A DNA stretch of 64,000 nucleotides from Mucilaginibacter polytrichastri. Its GTDB lineage: Bacteria > Bacteroidota > Bacteroidia > Sphingobacteriales > Sphingobacteriaceae. Below are positions 7,953-15,244 of this stretch, in pieces. The stretch is from the NCBI RefSeq assembly GCF_001911425.1, contig NZ_MPPL01000001.1, positions 4,107,243-4,171,242 of the forward strand, in the 5' to 3' direction. The position numbers were made by a program, and so were the translations under genes. The first letter of the stretch is position 1, and each line of letters opens with the position of its first letter. The notes below the pieces were generated by a model, which was given only the letters and a program-made list of their open reading frames with translations, did no database searches and was not told the DNA's origin.

Positions 7953-8732
7953 CTAATTCATCGCCTGTATAACATCATTGATTGTTGCTCCGAGAGCTAA
8001 TACAAATGATACAAATTCGGAAATTCCAAAGTAAAGACCTAACGCTGCAATTACTGCGAAAAAAACATTAACAGCATCTTTAAGGGAAATCTGTTGTCCA
8101 TTATATAAACTTATAATGATATTAACAGCGGACGGAAAGCCTCCGGCGATAATACTGGCAACACCAAAACCGCTACCCAAATTTTCCAGAACTTCAATCC
8201 CCTCAGTAGCTAACTGAACACCACTGAAAGTGGTAGATTGTATGTCTGCACCCAAAGTAAAAGCAGAAAGAAAGACTTCTCCCGTTGATGGCGTTATCGT
8301 AGCTGAAACTGTAACTGTCGGTAATGTTGTATTCTGAACTGTACCATCATCACTGATTGTTACAACTTGACCATCATCTAAAGTGTATGTCCCTCCCTTT
8401 GGCAAAACATACTGGTTTCCATCCTGGTCAATGTAAACGATATCGCCACTGGTAATTCCTGTGCCAGGATTGTCGTCATCATCATCATCGTCGTCGTCAT
8501 CAGCTTGCCCATCATCTCCTTCACCGGCATCTCCATCTCCAGCATCTCCGTCACCATCTCCATCACCACCATCTCCTCCACCGCCGTCATCATCGCCGCC
8601 ATCGTCATCACAGCATCCGCCGTCGTCATCATCGCCATCAATGGCATCCGCTCTTGATGAGCATTGTCCGCAGACCGAATTAACCTTAGAACCTGTAGCC
8701 TCATTTAATTTTTTTAATTGTGGTTTGTTCAT
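7953..8732 (-). CDS. Asp/Gly-rich protein with hydrophobic C-terminus (putative toxin precursor)
   Basis: I chose the ATG at 8732, giving 259 residues; an upstream TTG at 8804 would add 24. The order is a leader-like N-terminus (MNKPQLKKLNEATGSKVN) with a CGQC, a low-complexity Asp/Gly run of about 65 residues containing a CC pair, a short beta-rich segment with repeated GGTYTLDDG-like motifs, and a final 75-residue hydrophobic region with two membrane-spanning stretches. No classical signal peptide is seen. The arrangement recalls peptide-toxin precursors whose hydrophobic C-terminal part is released. The neighbouring membrane gene at 7213 follows in the same operon. Function unproven. Confidence 0.55.
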   Translation of the reverse strand: MNKPQLKKLNEATGSKVNSVCGQCSSRADAIDGDDDDGGCCDDDGGDDDGGGGDGGDGDGDGDAGDGDAGEGDDGQADDDDDDDDDDNPGTGITSGDIVYIDQDGNQYVLPKGGTYTLDDGQVVTISDDGTVQNTTLPTVTVSATITPSTGEVFLSAFTLGADIQSTTFSGVQLATEGIEVLENLGSGFGVASIIAGGFPSAVNIIISLYNGQQISLKDAVNVFFAVIAALGLYFGISEFVSFVLALGATINDVIQAMN

Positions 8733-8887
8733 AATAAAGTTTAGATATAAGTAAATATTAGATTTTAAGCATGACAATAAATACGTGCCCTGTTCGAACC
8801 GCAAATGGCATTAATTGAAAAATTCAAGAAAATAATCAATGTAAACCCAATATGGGTGTCGTGAAGTTTATTGTAATAGGGGTATAT

Positions 8888-8915
8888 CAAATATATAAAA
8901 ATATTTTAAATGCAA
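8888..8915 (-). promoter_or_regulatory. promoter of the Asp/Gly-rich gene
   Basis: The minus strand carries TATATTTG (8895-8888), a perfect TAnnTTTG box, with TTG at 8915-8913, giving a slightly short 17-nt spacing. The transcript would have a leader of about 150 nt before the ATG at 8732. The region 8733-9017 holds no other gene. Confidence 0.45.
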
Positions 8916-9017
8916 TGTGTGCAGAAAATTTTATTAGATTTTGATACTATTATGTTTTGATGCTTGAGCGCACGAATGATTTTACGCGCTAAAGGTCAAA
9001 GGTATTAGAGGTAAACA

Positions 9018-9290
9018 TCACTCTCGGTCAAGTTCCAAATCCGGACTCTCTCTGTCCAAACTAGGATCAATTGGGGGTTCTAACCTATCTCTACTAAGCC
9101 AGCTCAATGTTCTCGACGAATGTAATTCCTTCGAATATTGGTCTATACCAGCTTTAAATGCCTTCCATCGTTCGCCGTCTGGTTTCAAACCATCAAGTAA
9201 CTCTGCAATTTCAGGTGAATCTCTATTTATACCGTACCCTAAATTAAAGTTTCGGATATACTCTTCAGCTGGGTCAATTTCCTGTTCCAT
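9018..9290 (-). CDS. small acidic hypothetical protein
   Basis: 90 residues, acidic and soluble, with DPAEEYIRNFNLGYGINRD at the N-terminus and a C-terminal tail rich in Asp, Glu and Arg. Its start lies 2 bp after the stop of the helix-turn-helix gene at 9293, so they form an operon with that gene first. Small proteins of this kind are frequent beside regulators in Bacteroidota mobile elements. No known domain is recognised. Confidence 0.65.
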   Translation of the reverse strand: MEQEIDPAEEYIRNFNLGYGINRDSPEIAELLDGLKPDGERWKAFKAGIDQYSKELHSSRTLSWLSRDRLEPPIDPSLDRESPDLELDRE

Positions 9291-9292
9291 AA

Positions 9293-9568
9293 TTAAAATG
9301 GTTCGTAAATAAAATCATTAAGATAATCATTAATAGAATCTCCATCATAGAGAATTATTTTCTTCTCAGGCTGACTGTAGCGAATTTTGCCCTCATCCCT
9401 CAACTTTTGCAAAGTTGTTTTGCTTTTAATCCGCAACCGTTGCATCGCCTCTTCCCCAGAAATCCATTTATCCTGCTTTATTTCTTTTTCCTGATTTAGC
9501 CTTTTATACAATCGCTCTAGCAATTCGTAAAATGCTGGTTCTTCGAGACAAATAACTTTTAAATCCAT
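9293..9568 (-). CDS. helix-turn-helix/excisionase-like protein
   Basis: 91 residues. The N-terminus MDLKVICLEEPAFYELLERL is followed by WISGEEAMQRLRIKSKTTLQKLRDEGKIRYSQPEKK, the winged-helix DNA-binding pattern of the excisionase/MerR-like HTH_17 family common in Bacteroidota integrative elements. These proteins usually control excision or transfer genes. It is the first gene of a two-gene unit with 9018-9290. The first residues match the broken gene at 2808-2954. Confidence 0.8.
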   Translation of the reverse strand: MDLKVICLEEPAFYELLERLYKRLNQEKEIKQDKWISGEEAMQRLRIKSKTTLQKLRDEGKIRYSQPEKKIILYDGDSINDYLNDFIYEPF

Positions 9569-9596
9569 ACTACCGACAATTGTTTTTTATGAGCGA

Positions 9597-10172
9597 TTAC
9601 TCTTTATCAGGATCTTCTTTTCCGGGTTCAAAATTTTTGCCTGGCCCAACGTCTTCATTAACCTTTTGAGACGAAAAACTATTGAAAAACCTATCTGCCG
9701 CGCTTTGGTCTGCGATAAGCTGTTTATAGCCCTGATCCGCCCGCTCGTCAGACGCTCTCTTTGCCATATAATCTCCAGAGGTATTAAAATCCCTTTCTGC
9801 GCTGCGTGCATCCTTTAATTGAAACCTATTGAGGTTTTTGAAATCATTATCTCCGATGTGTATTTCTACGGTATCTCTGACTTGTTTAGCTTTTTTGGGG
9901 TCAATCCCTGATAAGGTGTTTTCGACCTTCGCCCTAACAGTATCTTGAATATATACTTTTCTTTCCAATAATTCCTTGCGTCTGCTTTGGTTGATTTGAT
10001 CGTTATTTCTAGTGCCTGGCGGGCTAAAATCAAATCGTAATCCTCTATCGGCAGGTATATTAGATAATAAGTTATCGATCCGATTAATTTCTTCCTGAGC
10101 GTCTTTTACCGGCTGCTGCAATGAGCTAAATTCAGGGGGGAAAAGCGGCTCAAAATCATTTGCCTGTTCCAT
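9597..10172 (-). CDS. coiled, hydrophilic hypothetical protein
   Basis: 191 residues, highly charged, predicted mostly helical, with no membrane segment and a C-terminal tail of alternating Pro, Gly, Glu and Asp. I do not recognise a family. It is upstream of, and in the same direction as, the HTH operon (gap 28 bp), so it may be its first gene. It diverges from the gene at 10228. The composition resembles cytoplasmic accessory proteins of mobile elements. Confidence 0.6.
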   Translation of the reverse strand: MEQANDFEPLFPPEFSSLQQPVKDAQEEINRIDNLLSNIPADRGLRFDFSPPGTRNNDQINQSRRKELLERKVYIQDTVRAKVENTLSGIDPKKAKQVRDTVEIHIGDNDFKNLNRFQLKDARSAERDFNTSGDYMAKRASDERADQGYKQLIADQSAADRFFNSFSSQKVNEDVGPGKNFEPGKEDPDKE

Positions 10173-10227
10173 ATTTTAGTTGATTTATTTGATGTTTTAT
10201 ATTATTCCTAATAACGCGAGGGCGATA

Positions 10228-10863
10228 ATGACAACTACAAATCCCCCATCTAACAAAAACCTCCCTGCTGAACTTCCATTTGATGACTCTATGGAGGGAC
10301 GAAACGATGCAATTAAATGGTCGGATCTTCAAGCATCATCAACAACGCTTCCCGACCTTGAAACCGCTGGGCGGATGCTAATTAAAGAACGGTTGGGCTA
10401 CTTGCCGTCGTTAAATGTAACGCTAGCGATTGAGCCAAACATACGTGCTTTGCTAATGGCATATCAAAAAGGCGAAACGACATTTGATATCATGCTCGAG
10501 CAAGCGGACAGATATATTAAGTTGGCTCGAAACGAAGATATCAGACGAAACACAACCTTGGAATATGATCACTCAACATACGAACTGTATTCCTCATTTT
10601 TATCCTTATTTGCTCATAAAGCGAAAGAACGAATTGCAAAATTTTTAGGTTATGCACCACCTGTTGAATATTCAGCCGAGGCGGAAATGTTTATTCGCAA
10701 AATCTTAGCAGATGATACCATCTATTTAGATGAAAAAATCACTACTTATGATATCAAAGCAGTTACACTTATTACCTATAGGACTGCACTTTACGAACAT
10801 GGTAAGGCAACCGCAGATATTATCCCTCTAATAGGAAGCAATTTAAGCTCACTATCTGTATAA
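10228..10863 (+). CDS. hypothetical protein, divergent from the mobilization block
   Basis: I chose the ATG at 10228 (211 residues) because a GAGGG sequence lies 6 nt before it; earlier starts at 10180 or 10192 would add 12-16 residues. The protein is soluble and helical with no recognised domain. Its last 12 bases overlap the 3' end of the convergent gene at 10852. The function is unknown. Confidence 0.55.
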   Translation: MTTTNPPSNKNLPAELPFDDSMEGRNDAIKWSDLQASSTTLPDLETAGRMLIKERLGYLPSLNVTLAIEPNIRALLMAYQKGETTFDIMLEQADRYIKLARNEDIRRNTTLEYDHSTYELYSSFLSLFAHKAKERIAKFLGYAPPVEYSAEAEMFIRKILADDTIYLDEKITTYDIKAVTLITYRTALYEHGKATADIIPLIGSNLSSLSV

Positions 10864-11934
10864 ATGGCTTCTTATCGGCGTGATACTTGAAATTAGCCAG
10901 GCTCCATCAACGAGAGAAAAAGTTAAGTTATAAAGACGTGGAAGCTCCATTGTCTTTTCTATTGGCATTAAACTTTTTATATACTCGGGATTCTTACCGC
11001 ATTTATACCAAATATATTCACTTGCTGCCGGCTCGAAAAGTTTACAAACTTCGATGTTCTCAAAGCCCTTTAGCTCAGTATCACCTGCCTTCTCTAAAAC
11101 TTTTTTTATTACTCGTACAAGTTCTTCAACGTCGCCAATAGTTATTTTGTCAAGATCGGTTAATATTCGATCAGTGAAGGTCAAAACCTTGTCCATGTAG
11201 AAAACCTTACAATCTGCTGTAATGTCTTGAATATTAATATCCCACACGTGGACATCTTTTATAGCCAGCAAGTTTGTATAGCCGATAGCAAAATCCTCGT
11301 ATTTTCCTTTCCATCCCCGCTGTTGAAAATTTTTAGTTAAAAGTGACCAAGCTTTTTCAATTTGACTGGCCGAAAGCAAGTGATAAAAATCACCCACAAC
11401 CTTTTCTATATCATAATTCATTCCTTCTATTGAAATTTCCTTATTCTTTGTTTTATTTAAATCCTTTTTGTTGCTACCGATAATTTTTTCAGCAGCGTTG
11501 ACATCAAATCTGTCTTGCGCTTCGACCTCAAGACGTTCGTCGTCATCTAAAAGAGTAGCCTTAAACTCTTGGTACAGTACATTCGCTTTTTGATCATCGT
11601 CTCTGATGTCTTTCTTGTTTACATTTTTAGGATAGGTAACACCAATGTATAGGCTGATCGCAATCAATGCTTTATCATCTAATGGTAAGAGGTTCCGCCC
11701 AGTATTAGGGTTAAAGTCCCTGGCTTTCCTCCAATAGTGATTTCTATCTAAGCCAACACCGTTAAAAATAGTGTCAAAAAAATTTGCACCTTTCTTTCCG
11801 GGATCATCCTCAGCCCAAATAGCGTAACTCATTTTTTTCAATTTCTTTTTTTGGGCATCAGTTAATTCGTCATCCCAGATTTTTTGAGTTAATAACTCAT
11901 ACATTCTTTTGAAGGCAATAGTAGATATATCCAT
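10852..11934 (-). CDS. large protein of the duplicated cassette, copy 1 (NTF2-like C-terminal half)
   Basis: 360 residues. The N-terminal part (about 5-110) has FKRMYELLTQKIWDDELTDAQ and ALIAISLYIGVTYPKNVNKKD. The C-terminal part (about 175-355) looks NTF2/SnoaL-like: DFYHLLSASQIEKAWSLL, then GYTNLLAIKDVHVWDINI and a final FSLVDGAWLISSI. Both parts align by eye with the 451-residue protein at 35431-36786 (FIKFYKELANYAWDNCFTPGQ; LMITALSKYIGCKIPKKIREKD; IRIWDIQV). The flanking genes are paired too, so this is one copy of a diverged three-gene cassette. No catalytic motif is visible; function unknown. Confidence 0.75.
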   Translation of the reverse strand: MDISTIAFKRMYELLTQKIWDDELTDAQKKKLKKMSYAIWAEDDPGKKGANFFDTIFNGVGLDRNHYWRKARDFNPNTGRNLLPLDDKALIAISLYIGVTYPKNVNKKDIRDDDQKANVLYQEFKATLLDDDERLEVEAQDRFDVNAAEKIIGSNKKDLNKTKNKEISIEGMNYDIEKVVGDFYHLLSASQIEKAWSLLTKNFQQRGWKGKYEDFAIGYTNLLAIKDVHVWDINIQDITADCKVFYMDKVLTFTDRILTDLDKITIGDVEELVRVIKKVLEKAGDTELKGFENIEVCKLFEPAASEYIWYKCGKNPEYIKSLMPIEKTMELPRLYNLTFSLVDGAWLISSITPIRSHLYR

Positions 11935-11947
11935 GATAAGTTTAGCG

Positions 11948-11965
11948 TTTCTGAAATTTCAGAAA
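11948..11965. promoter_or_regulatory. 18-bp perfect palindrome before the 360-residue gene
   Basis: TTTCTGAAATTTCAGAAA is its own reverse complement and lies 14 bp upstream of the start codon at 11934, in the 113-bp gap to the 107-residue gene. It is a plausible operator for a dimeric regulator. A weaker related inverted repeat (CAGATTT/AAATCTG) sits at the equivalent place of the second cassette. Confidence 0.5.
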
Positions 11966-12047
11966 TTTATGACAGAAAAGAAAATTTGATCAGAAAATAA
12001 TGTTTTTTCCGATTTACATTAAATGAATCAAACTGTGTCCATTTGTA

Positions 12048-12371
12048 TCAATATGTATTTTTCGACGGCTCACCGACTGGTTGAGTCTCCACTAAAATAC
12101 TTAGAGCATTTAAAATGGATTCTTTATGGACAAGAAATTTTTTCAGATTGGTTTTAACAAGATGTGGCGTTTGCGGGCAGCTCAACTGTTCTGGTCTCAA
12201 TATTTGTTGGACTTCACTTACTATATCAGCCAACGCCTCCAAATAGCCAAGCGTTCGGAGTTTTCCACCTTCTTGAACATATCGTTCAAAGTTTTTCGAA
12301 GAAAGCGGTTCTGCTCTTTCTCCAATGAGGTTGCCGTTTTCGGAATAGTCTCTGAAGATAGGCATGTTCAT
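12048..12371 (-). CDS. middle protein of the duplicated cassette, copy 1
   Basis: 107 residues, soluble. The segment FERYVQEGGKLRTLGYLEAL, then ADIVSEVQQIL, corresponds to LAAFIDKYGSETATGYLQAV, then SDITYKIFHIL in the 109-residue protein at 34979-35308, and both continue with a basic LKKFLVHKES/LIKLAVKNQR helix. It starts 149 bp from the divergent 64-residue gene and stops 113 bp before the 360-residue gene. Helical throughout; unknown function, possibly a binding partner or regulator of the large protein. Confidence 0.7.
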   Translation of the reverse strand: MNMPIFRDYSENGNLIGERAEPLSSKNFERYVQEGGKLRTLGYLEALADIVSEVQQILRPEQLSCPQTPHLVKTNLKKFLVHKESILNALSILVETQPVGEPSKNTY

Positions 12372-12520
12372 TCCCCTTAAAAAGTTTATGACTTAACATA
12401 TCTCGATATAACTGTCAACTAAAATATTTGTGAACCAAGGAAGCAAGCCGAGATCCTTAACAGCAGGCAGGAGATGCAGAAAAACTAGTAGAGTAAGGCA
12501 CCATTTAATCTTTAAAAACC

Positions 12521-12715
12521 ATGGGATGGTCAAAAGACGAAGCAAGCTCATTAAAAAAAGCAGGCTATCAAGAGTCAAGCAGCGACCCGAACAAAATGAT
12601 TAACGGTAATCATTGGGTTAAGAAAGATGGCGAGAGCAACATTTTCAATACTTCTCGCCATAACAGTTACGGTAGCATGTCATCTACCGATTTCAACAAC
12701 AGACTTAAGAAGTAA
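12521..12715 (+). CDS. 64-residue protein of the duplicated cassette, copy 1
   Basis: A small hydrophilic protein with the pattern MG...D......GY...S.....KK....IFNT.RH...GS, shared with the equally long protein at 34631-34825. It is divergent from the 107-residue gene and is followed by a strong hairpin terminator at 12729. It has no membrane segment or known domain; it is Gly/Ser/Asn rich and may be largely unstructured. Its conserved IFNT-RH core is the most useful search handle. Confidence 0.7.
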   Translation: MGWSKDEASSLKKAGYQESSSDPNKMINGNHWVKKDGESNIFNTSRHNSYGSMSSTDFNNRLKK

Positions 12716-12728
12716 GTCACACCGTTAA

Positions 12729-12758
12729 GCCGCCCATTGCAATGCAATGGGCGGCAAT
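12729..12758 (+). terminator. terminator after the 64-residue gene
   Basis: GCCGCCCATTGCA (12729-12741) pairs perfectly with 12743-12755, followed by AATTT. It lies 13 bp after the stop of the 64-residue gene and 23 bp before the coupling protein gene, so it separates the two units. Confidence 0.75.
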
Positions 12759-12778
12759 TTAAACTAACCAAATAGCAT

Positions 12779-14287
12779 ATGAAAAAATTTGACTTAGATA
12801 CCCCTATTCTCCAATTCGGCGACTCTCAAGAGGATCAAGCTTGGACAATTAGAAACGCTGTAGAAGGCGTACAAATTTTCGGAGGAATAGGCAGCGGCAA
12901 AACCAGCGGCAGTGGTAAGACACTTGCAGTCAAATATTTGCAACACGGCTTCGGGGGGCTCGTTCTAACAGCAAAAACAGATGAAGCTGATTTATGGCGT
13001 CATTACTGCAAGGAAACCGGACGAGAAAATGATTTGATAATCATCGAACCTGGCGGAAGTTTCGGATTTGATTTCCTGCAATATTTATCGGTTGGTAACA
13101 TTAGTAGCGAAGCGATTACAGCTCAAGCACTTGAAACACTGAAAACTGTAATTCGCGCAGGAAACGAAAAATCCACAGGAAAATCAGACGATCCATTTTG
13201 GGAATCTGCGGTCGATATGTTGTTGTTTCACGTGATGGACTTGTGTATGATTGCGTACCAAAAAATCAGCGTAAAACTATTATATGAAATAGTTCAAACG
13301 CTTCCTAAAGTCAGCTCGACTAATGCCCAGAATGGCCAACCAGCACCCGAAAATGCTTTTAAAAAGGCAATGTTAAAAGCAAAGACCATTGTTCAAAATG
13401 ACATAGATCTTTGGTATAAATCATTATCGAAAGAACAGCGAGCCAGATTTGCAGATCAGGAGGCTTACGAAAATGCTGTTGTGGAACATCTCCCCAATGC
13501 GCGCTTAATGAAACATCTTGATACATTTTTTTACGAAACGTTTAAGGACTTAAGTAGCAAGACAAGAAGTATTGTAGAATTCTCATTTTCGGCATTTTTG
13601 TTTCGCTTGCTCAGAGATCCTGTATATTCTTTGTTCTGCAAAGGCTCATTGAATTTAAAGCCAGAAGACTGCCTCACTGGTAAAATAATTTTGATCAATT
13701 TACCGGTGAAATTATATCATAACGTCGGTCGCGATTGCCAGGTGCTATTTAAATATATCTGGCAGGTTGCAATGGAAAAAAGAGACATCCTTAAAAACGA
13801 CCGGCCCTGCTTTCTTTGGGCAGATGAAAGCCAGTTTTTTCTACATGAACATGATGCTCTTTTTCAGGCCACGGCAAGAAGCTGCCGGATTGCAACCGTA
13901 TACCTGACACAAAACATTCATCAATATAAAGCTTCGATGGGTGGATCAAGTTCAGATGATCGGGTTGATAGCTTTTTAGGTACACTATCGACCAAAATTT
14001 TTCACGCAAATGCGGATCTCGCGAGTAATCGGCTAGGAAGTGATCTTGTAGGAGATACGACGTTTTACGAACCCTCCAGTTCAATTACTACGGCAAAAGA
14101 ATTTTCACGAAGTGATAGTGTAAGCCTCAAAATTGATCGCCGAATTCGCCCTGAAGAATTTGTCGGAATGAAGACAGGAGGCAAACGAAACGGTGGCAAG
14201 GTAGAGGCTATCATTCACGTACAAGGCGACAAATTGTTCAGTGGTGAAAGCTTTAAAAAAGTACGATTTAACCAAAATATATTGTAA
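12779..14287 (+). CDS. VirD4/TraG-like type IV coupling protein
   Basis: 502 residues. The Walker A region GGIGSGKTSGSGKT is near residues 36-49, Walker B is in FLWADESQFFL near 344, and a C-terminal TraM-recognition/TraG-D_C-like region carries ATARSCRIATVYLTQNI. It has no N-terminal transmembrane domain; the following gene encodes a membrane protein that may supply the anchor. The ATPase would hand the relaxase-DNA complex to a secretion channel. It is the first gene of the mobilization block that runs to the MobF relaxase. Confidence 0.85.
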   Translation: MKKFDLDTPILQFGDSQEDQAWTIRNAVEGVQIFGGIGSGKTSGSGKTLAVKYLQHGFGGLVLTAKTDEADLWRHYCKETGRENDLIIIEPGGSFGFDFLQYLSVGNISSEAITAQALETLKTVIRAGNEKSTGKSDDPFWESAVDMLLFHVMDLCMIAYQKISVKLLYEIVQTLPKVSSTNAQNGQPAPENAFKKAMLKAKTIVQNDIDLWYKSLSKEQRARFADQEAYENAVVEHLPNARLMKHLDTFFYETFKDLSSKTRSIVEFSFSAFLFRLLRDPVYSLFCKGSLNLKPEDCLTGKIILINLPVKLYHNVGRDCQVLFKYIWQVAMEKRDILKNDRPCFLWADESQFFLHEHDALFQATARSCRIATVYLTQNIHQYKASMGGSSSDDRVDSFLGTLSTKIFHANADLASNRLGSDLVGDTTFYEPSSSITTAKEFSRSDSVSLKIDRRIRPEEFVGMKTGGKRNGGKVEAIIHVQGDKLFSGESFKKVRFNQNIL

Positions 14288-14306
14288 ACAATTAAACATA
14301 GAAATC

Positions 14307-15077
14307 ATGAAACGCACCAAGAAATTATCTTACAAAACCGAATTTGGGAGAGACAACGTAATCAAGCGATTCCTTTTAAAAATATTTTTAGGCCTTAGTT
14401 CGTTACCACGACTATTGTTGGAGGTGTTCATCCGAAGAAGTTTCGGTGAGCGATATTTCTCTTTTTCAACTTCAGTTATACTTGCAATACTCGTTGGCGG
14501 GGTTCCTTACATGTATGCCACAGTCAATCCCTTTTATGAGCATCCGAGTTTTTTAAGCTATGTCTGGCATCATCTAAGTTGGTATGCTTTTGTGTTACTG
14601 TTCTTATATTTCGCTTGGCGTAGATGGCAGGAAGTTAAACGGGAACCTGGAATCTTCGATTGCGCGAAATACACATTATATACTGGCAATATAAATAGGC
14701 GATTTTGGGAGCTAGAGCTTTTCGATGTCGAGACAACTTCCCGTATTATATCTATATACTATGAACCGGCATTCTTTTTAATCATTGGTTTAGTGCTAGC
14801 CCTCCTTGGTCAAAATATTGGATTCTTGATAATAATTTGCAGCATTATTTACAGCCTAGGATACGCTGGTGCTTATTATTTGGGAGACCAGTACATAATG
14901 GATATGTTAGATCAGTTAATAGCGAATGAGGAGATGGCCGATTCGTTTATAGATGATCGAGGCCCCGAAAATTCTAGAGGCTATGAGCAATTCTTTCACA
15001 AGCCTGCTAATAAAGAATTTCGGCGTAGAGTGGCGCATATGTTTTACGACGATGAGCATATTCCCGATGTAAATTAA
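14307..15077 (+). CDS. membrane protein of the mobilization block
   Basis: I chose the ATG at 14307 (256 residues), 19 bp after the coupling protein stop; an upstream start at 14241 would overlap that gene. There are four hydrophobic helices, in two pairs near residues 50-110 and 150-195, and a polar C-terminus. It may anchor the soluble coupling ATPase to the membrane; this is an inference from position and from the missing membrane part of that protein. I do not recognise the family. Confidence 0.7.
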   Translation: MKRTKKLSYKTEFGRDNVIKRFLLKIFLGLSSLPRLLLEVFIRRSFGERYFSFSTSVILAILVGGVPYMYATVNPFYEHPSFLSYVWHHLSWYAFVLLFLYFAWRRWQEVKREPGIFDCAKYTLYTGNINRRFWELELFDVETTSRIISIYYEPAFFLIIGLVLALLGQNIGFLIIICSIIYSLGYAGAYYLGDQYIMDMLDQLIANEEMADSFIDDRGPENSRGYEQFFHKPANKEFRRRVAHMFYDDEHIPDVN

Positions 15078-15082
15078 CCCCA

Positions 15083-15152
15083 AAGCAGTGCTTAGGGAAG
15101 ACGTCTGATGATATTTTATTAATGGGGTTTAACAGCTTTCCAAGCACTGCTT
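15083..15152. other. inverted repeat, candidate oriT or terminator
   Basis: AAGCAGTGCTT (15083-15093) is repeated inverted at 15142-15152, and complementarity extends imperfectly through AGGGAAG/CTTTCC. The loop is about 48 nt and there is no T-run, so it does not look like a simple terminator. It lies in the 167-bp gap directly upstream of the MobF relaxase, where origins of transfer are often found. The nic site cannot be identified. Confidence 0.35.
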
Positions 15153-15244
15153 ATCACTGTCTGGTTGTTTAACCAAGATTGATAGTCACTAACAAAATCA
15201 CAAACACACGGGCTGCAATACAAACCTGATTTACACTTCGTGCC

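Noticed and set aside
8378-8704. Met-rich protein on the minus strand
   Set aside because: Shadow frame of the same Asp/Gly repeat.
8461-8754. Ser/Pro-rich protein on the plus strand
   Set aside because: It is the complement of the Asp/Gly low-complexity run; composition follows from that repeat, and no promoter or independent start supports it.
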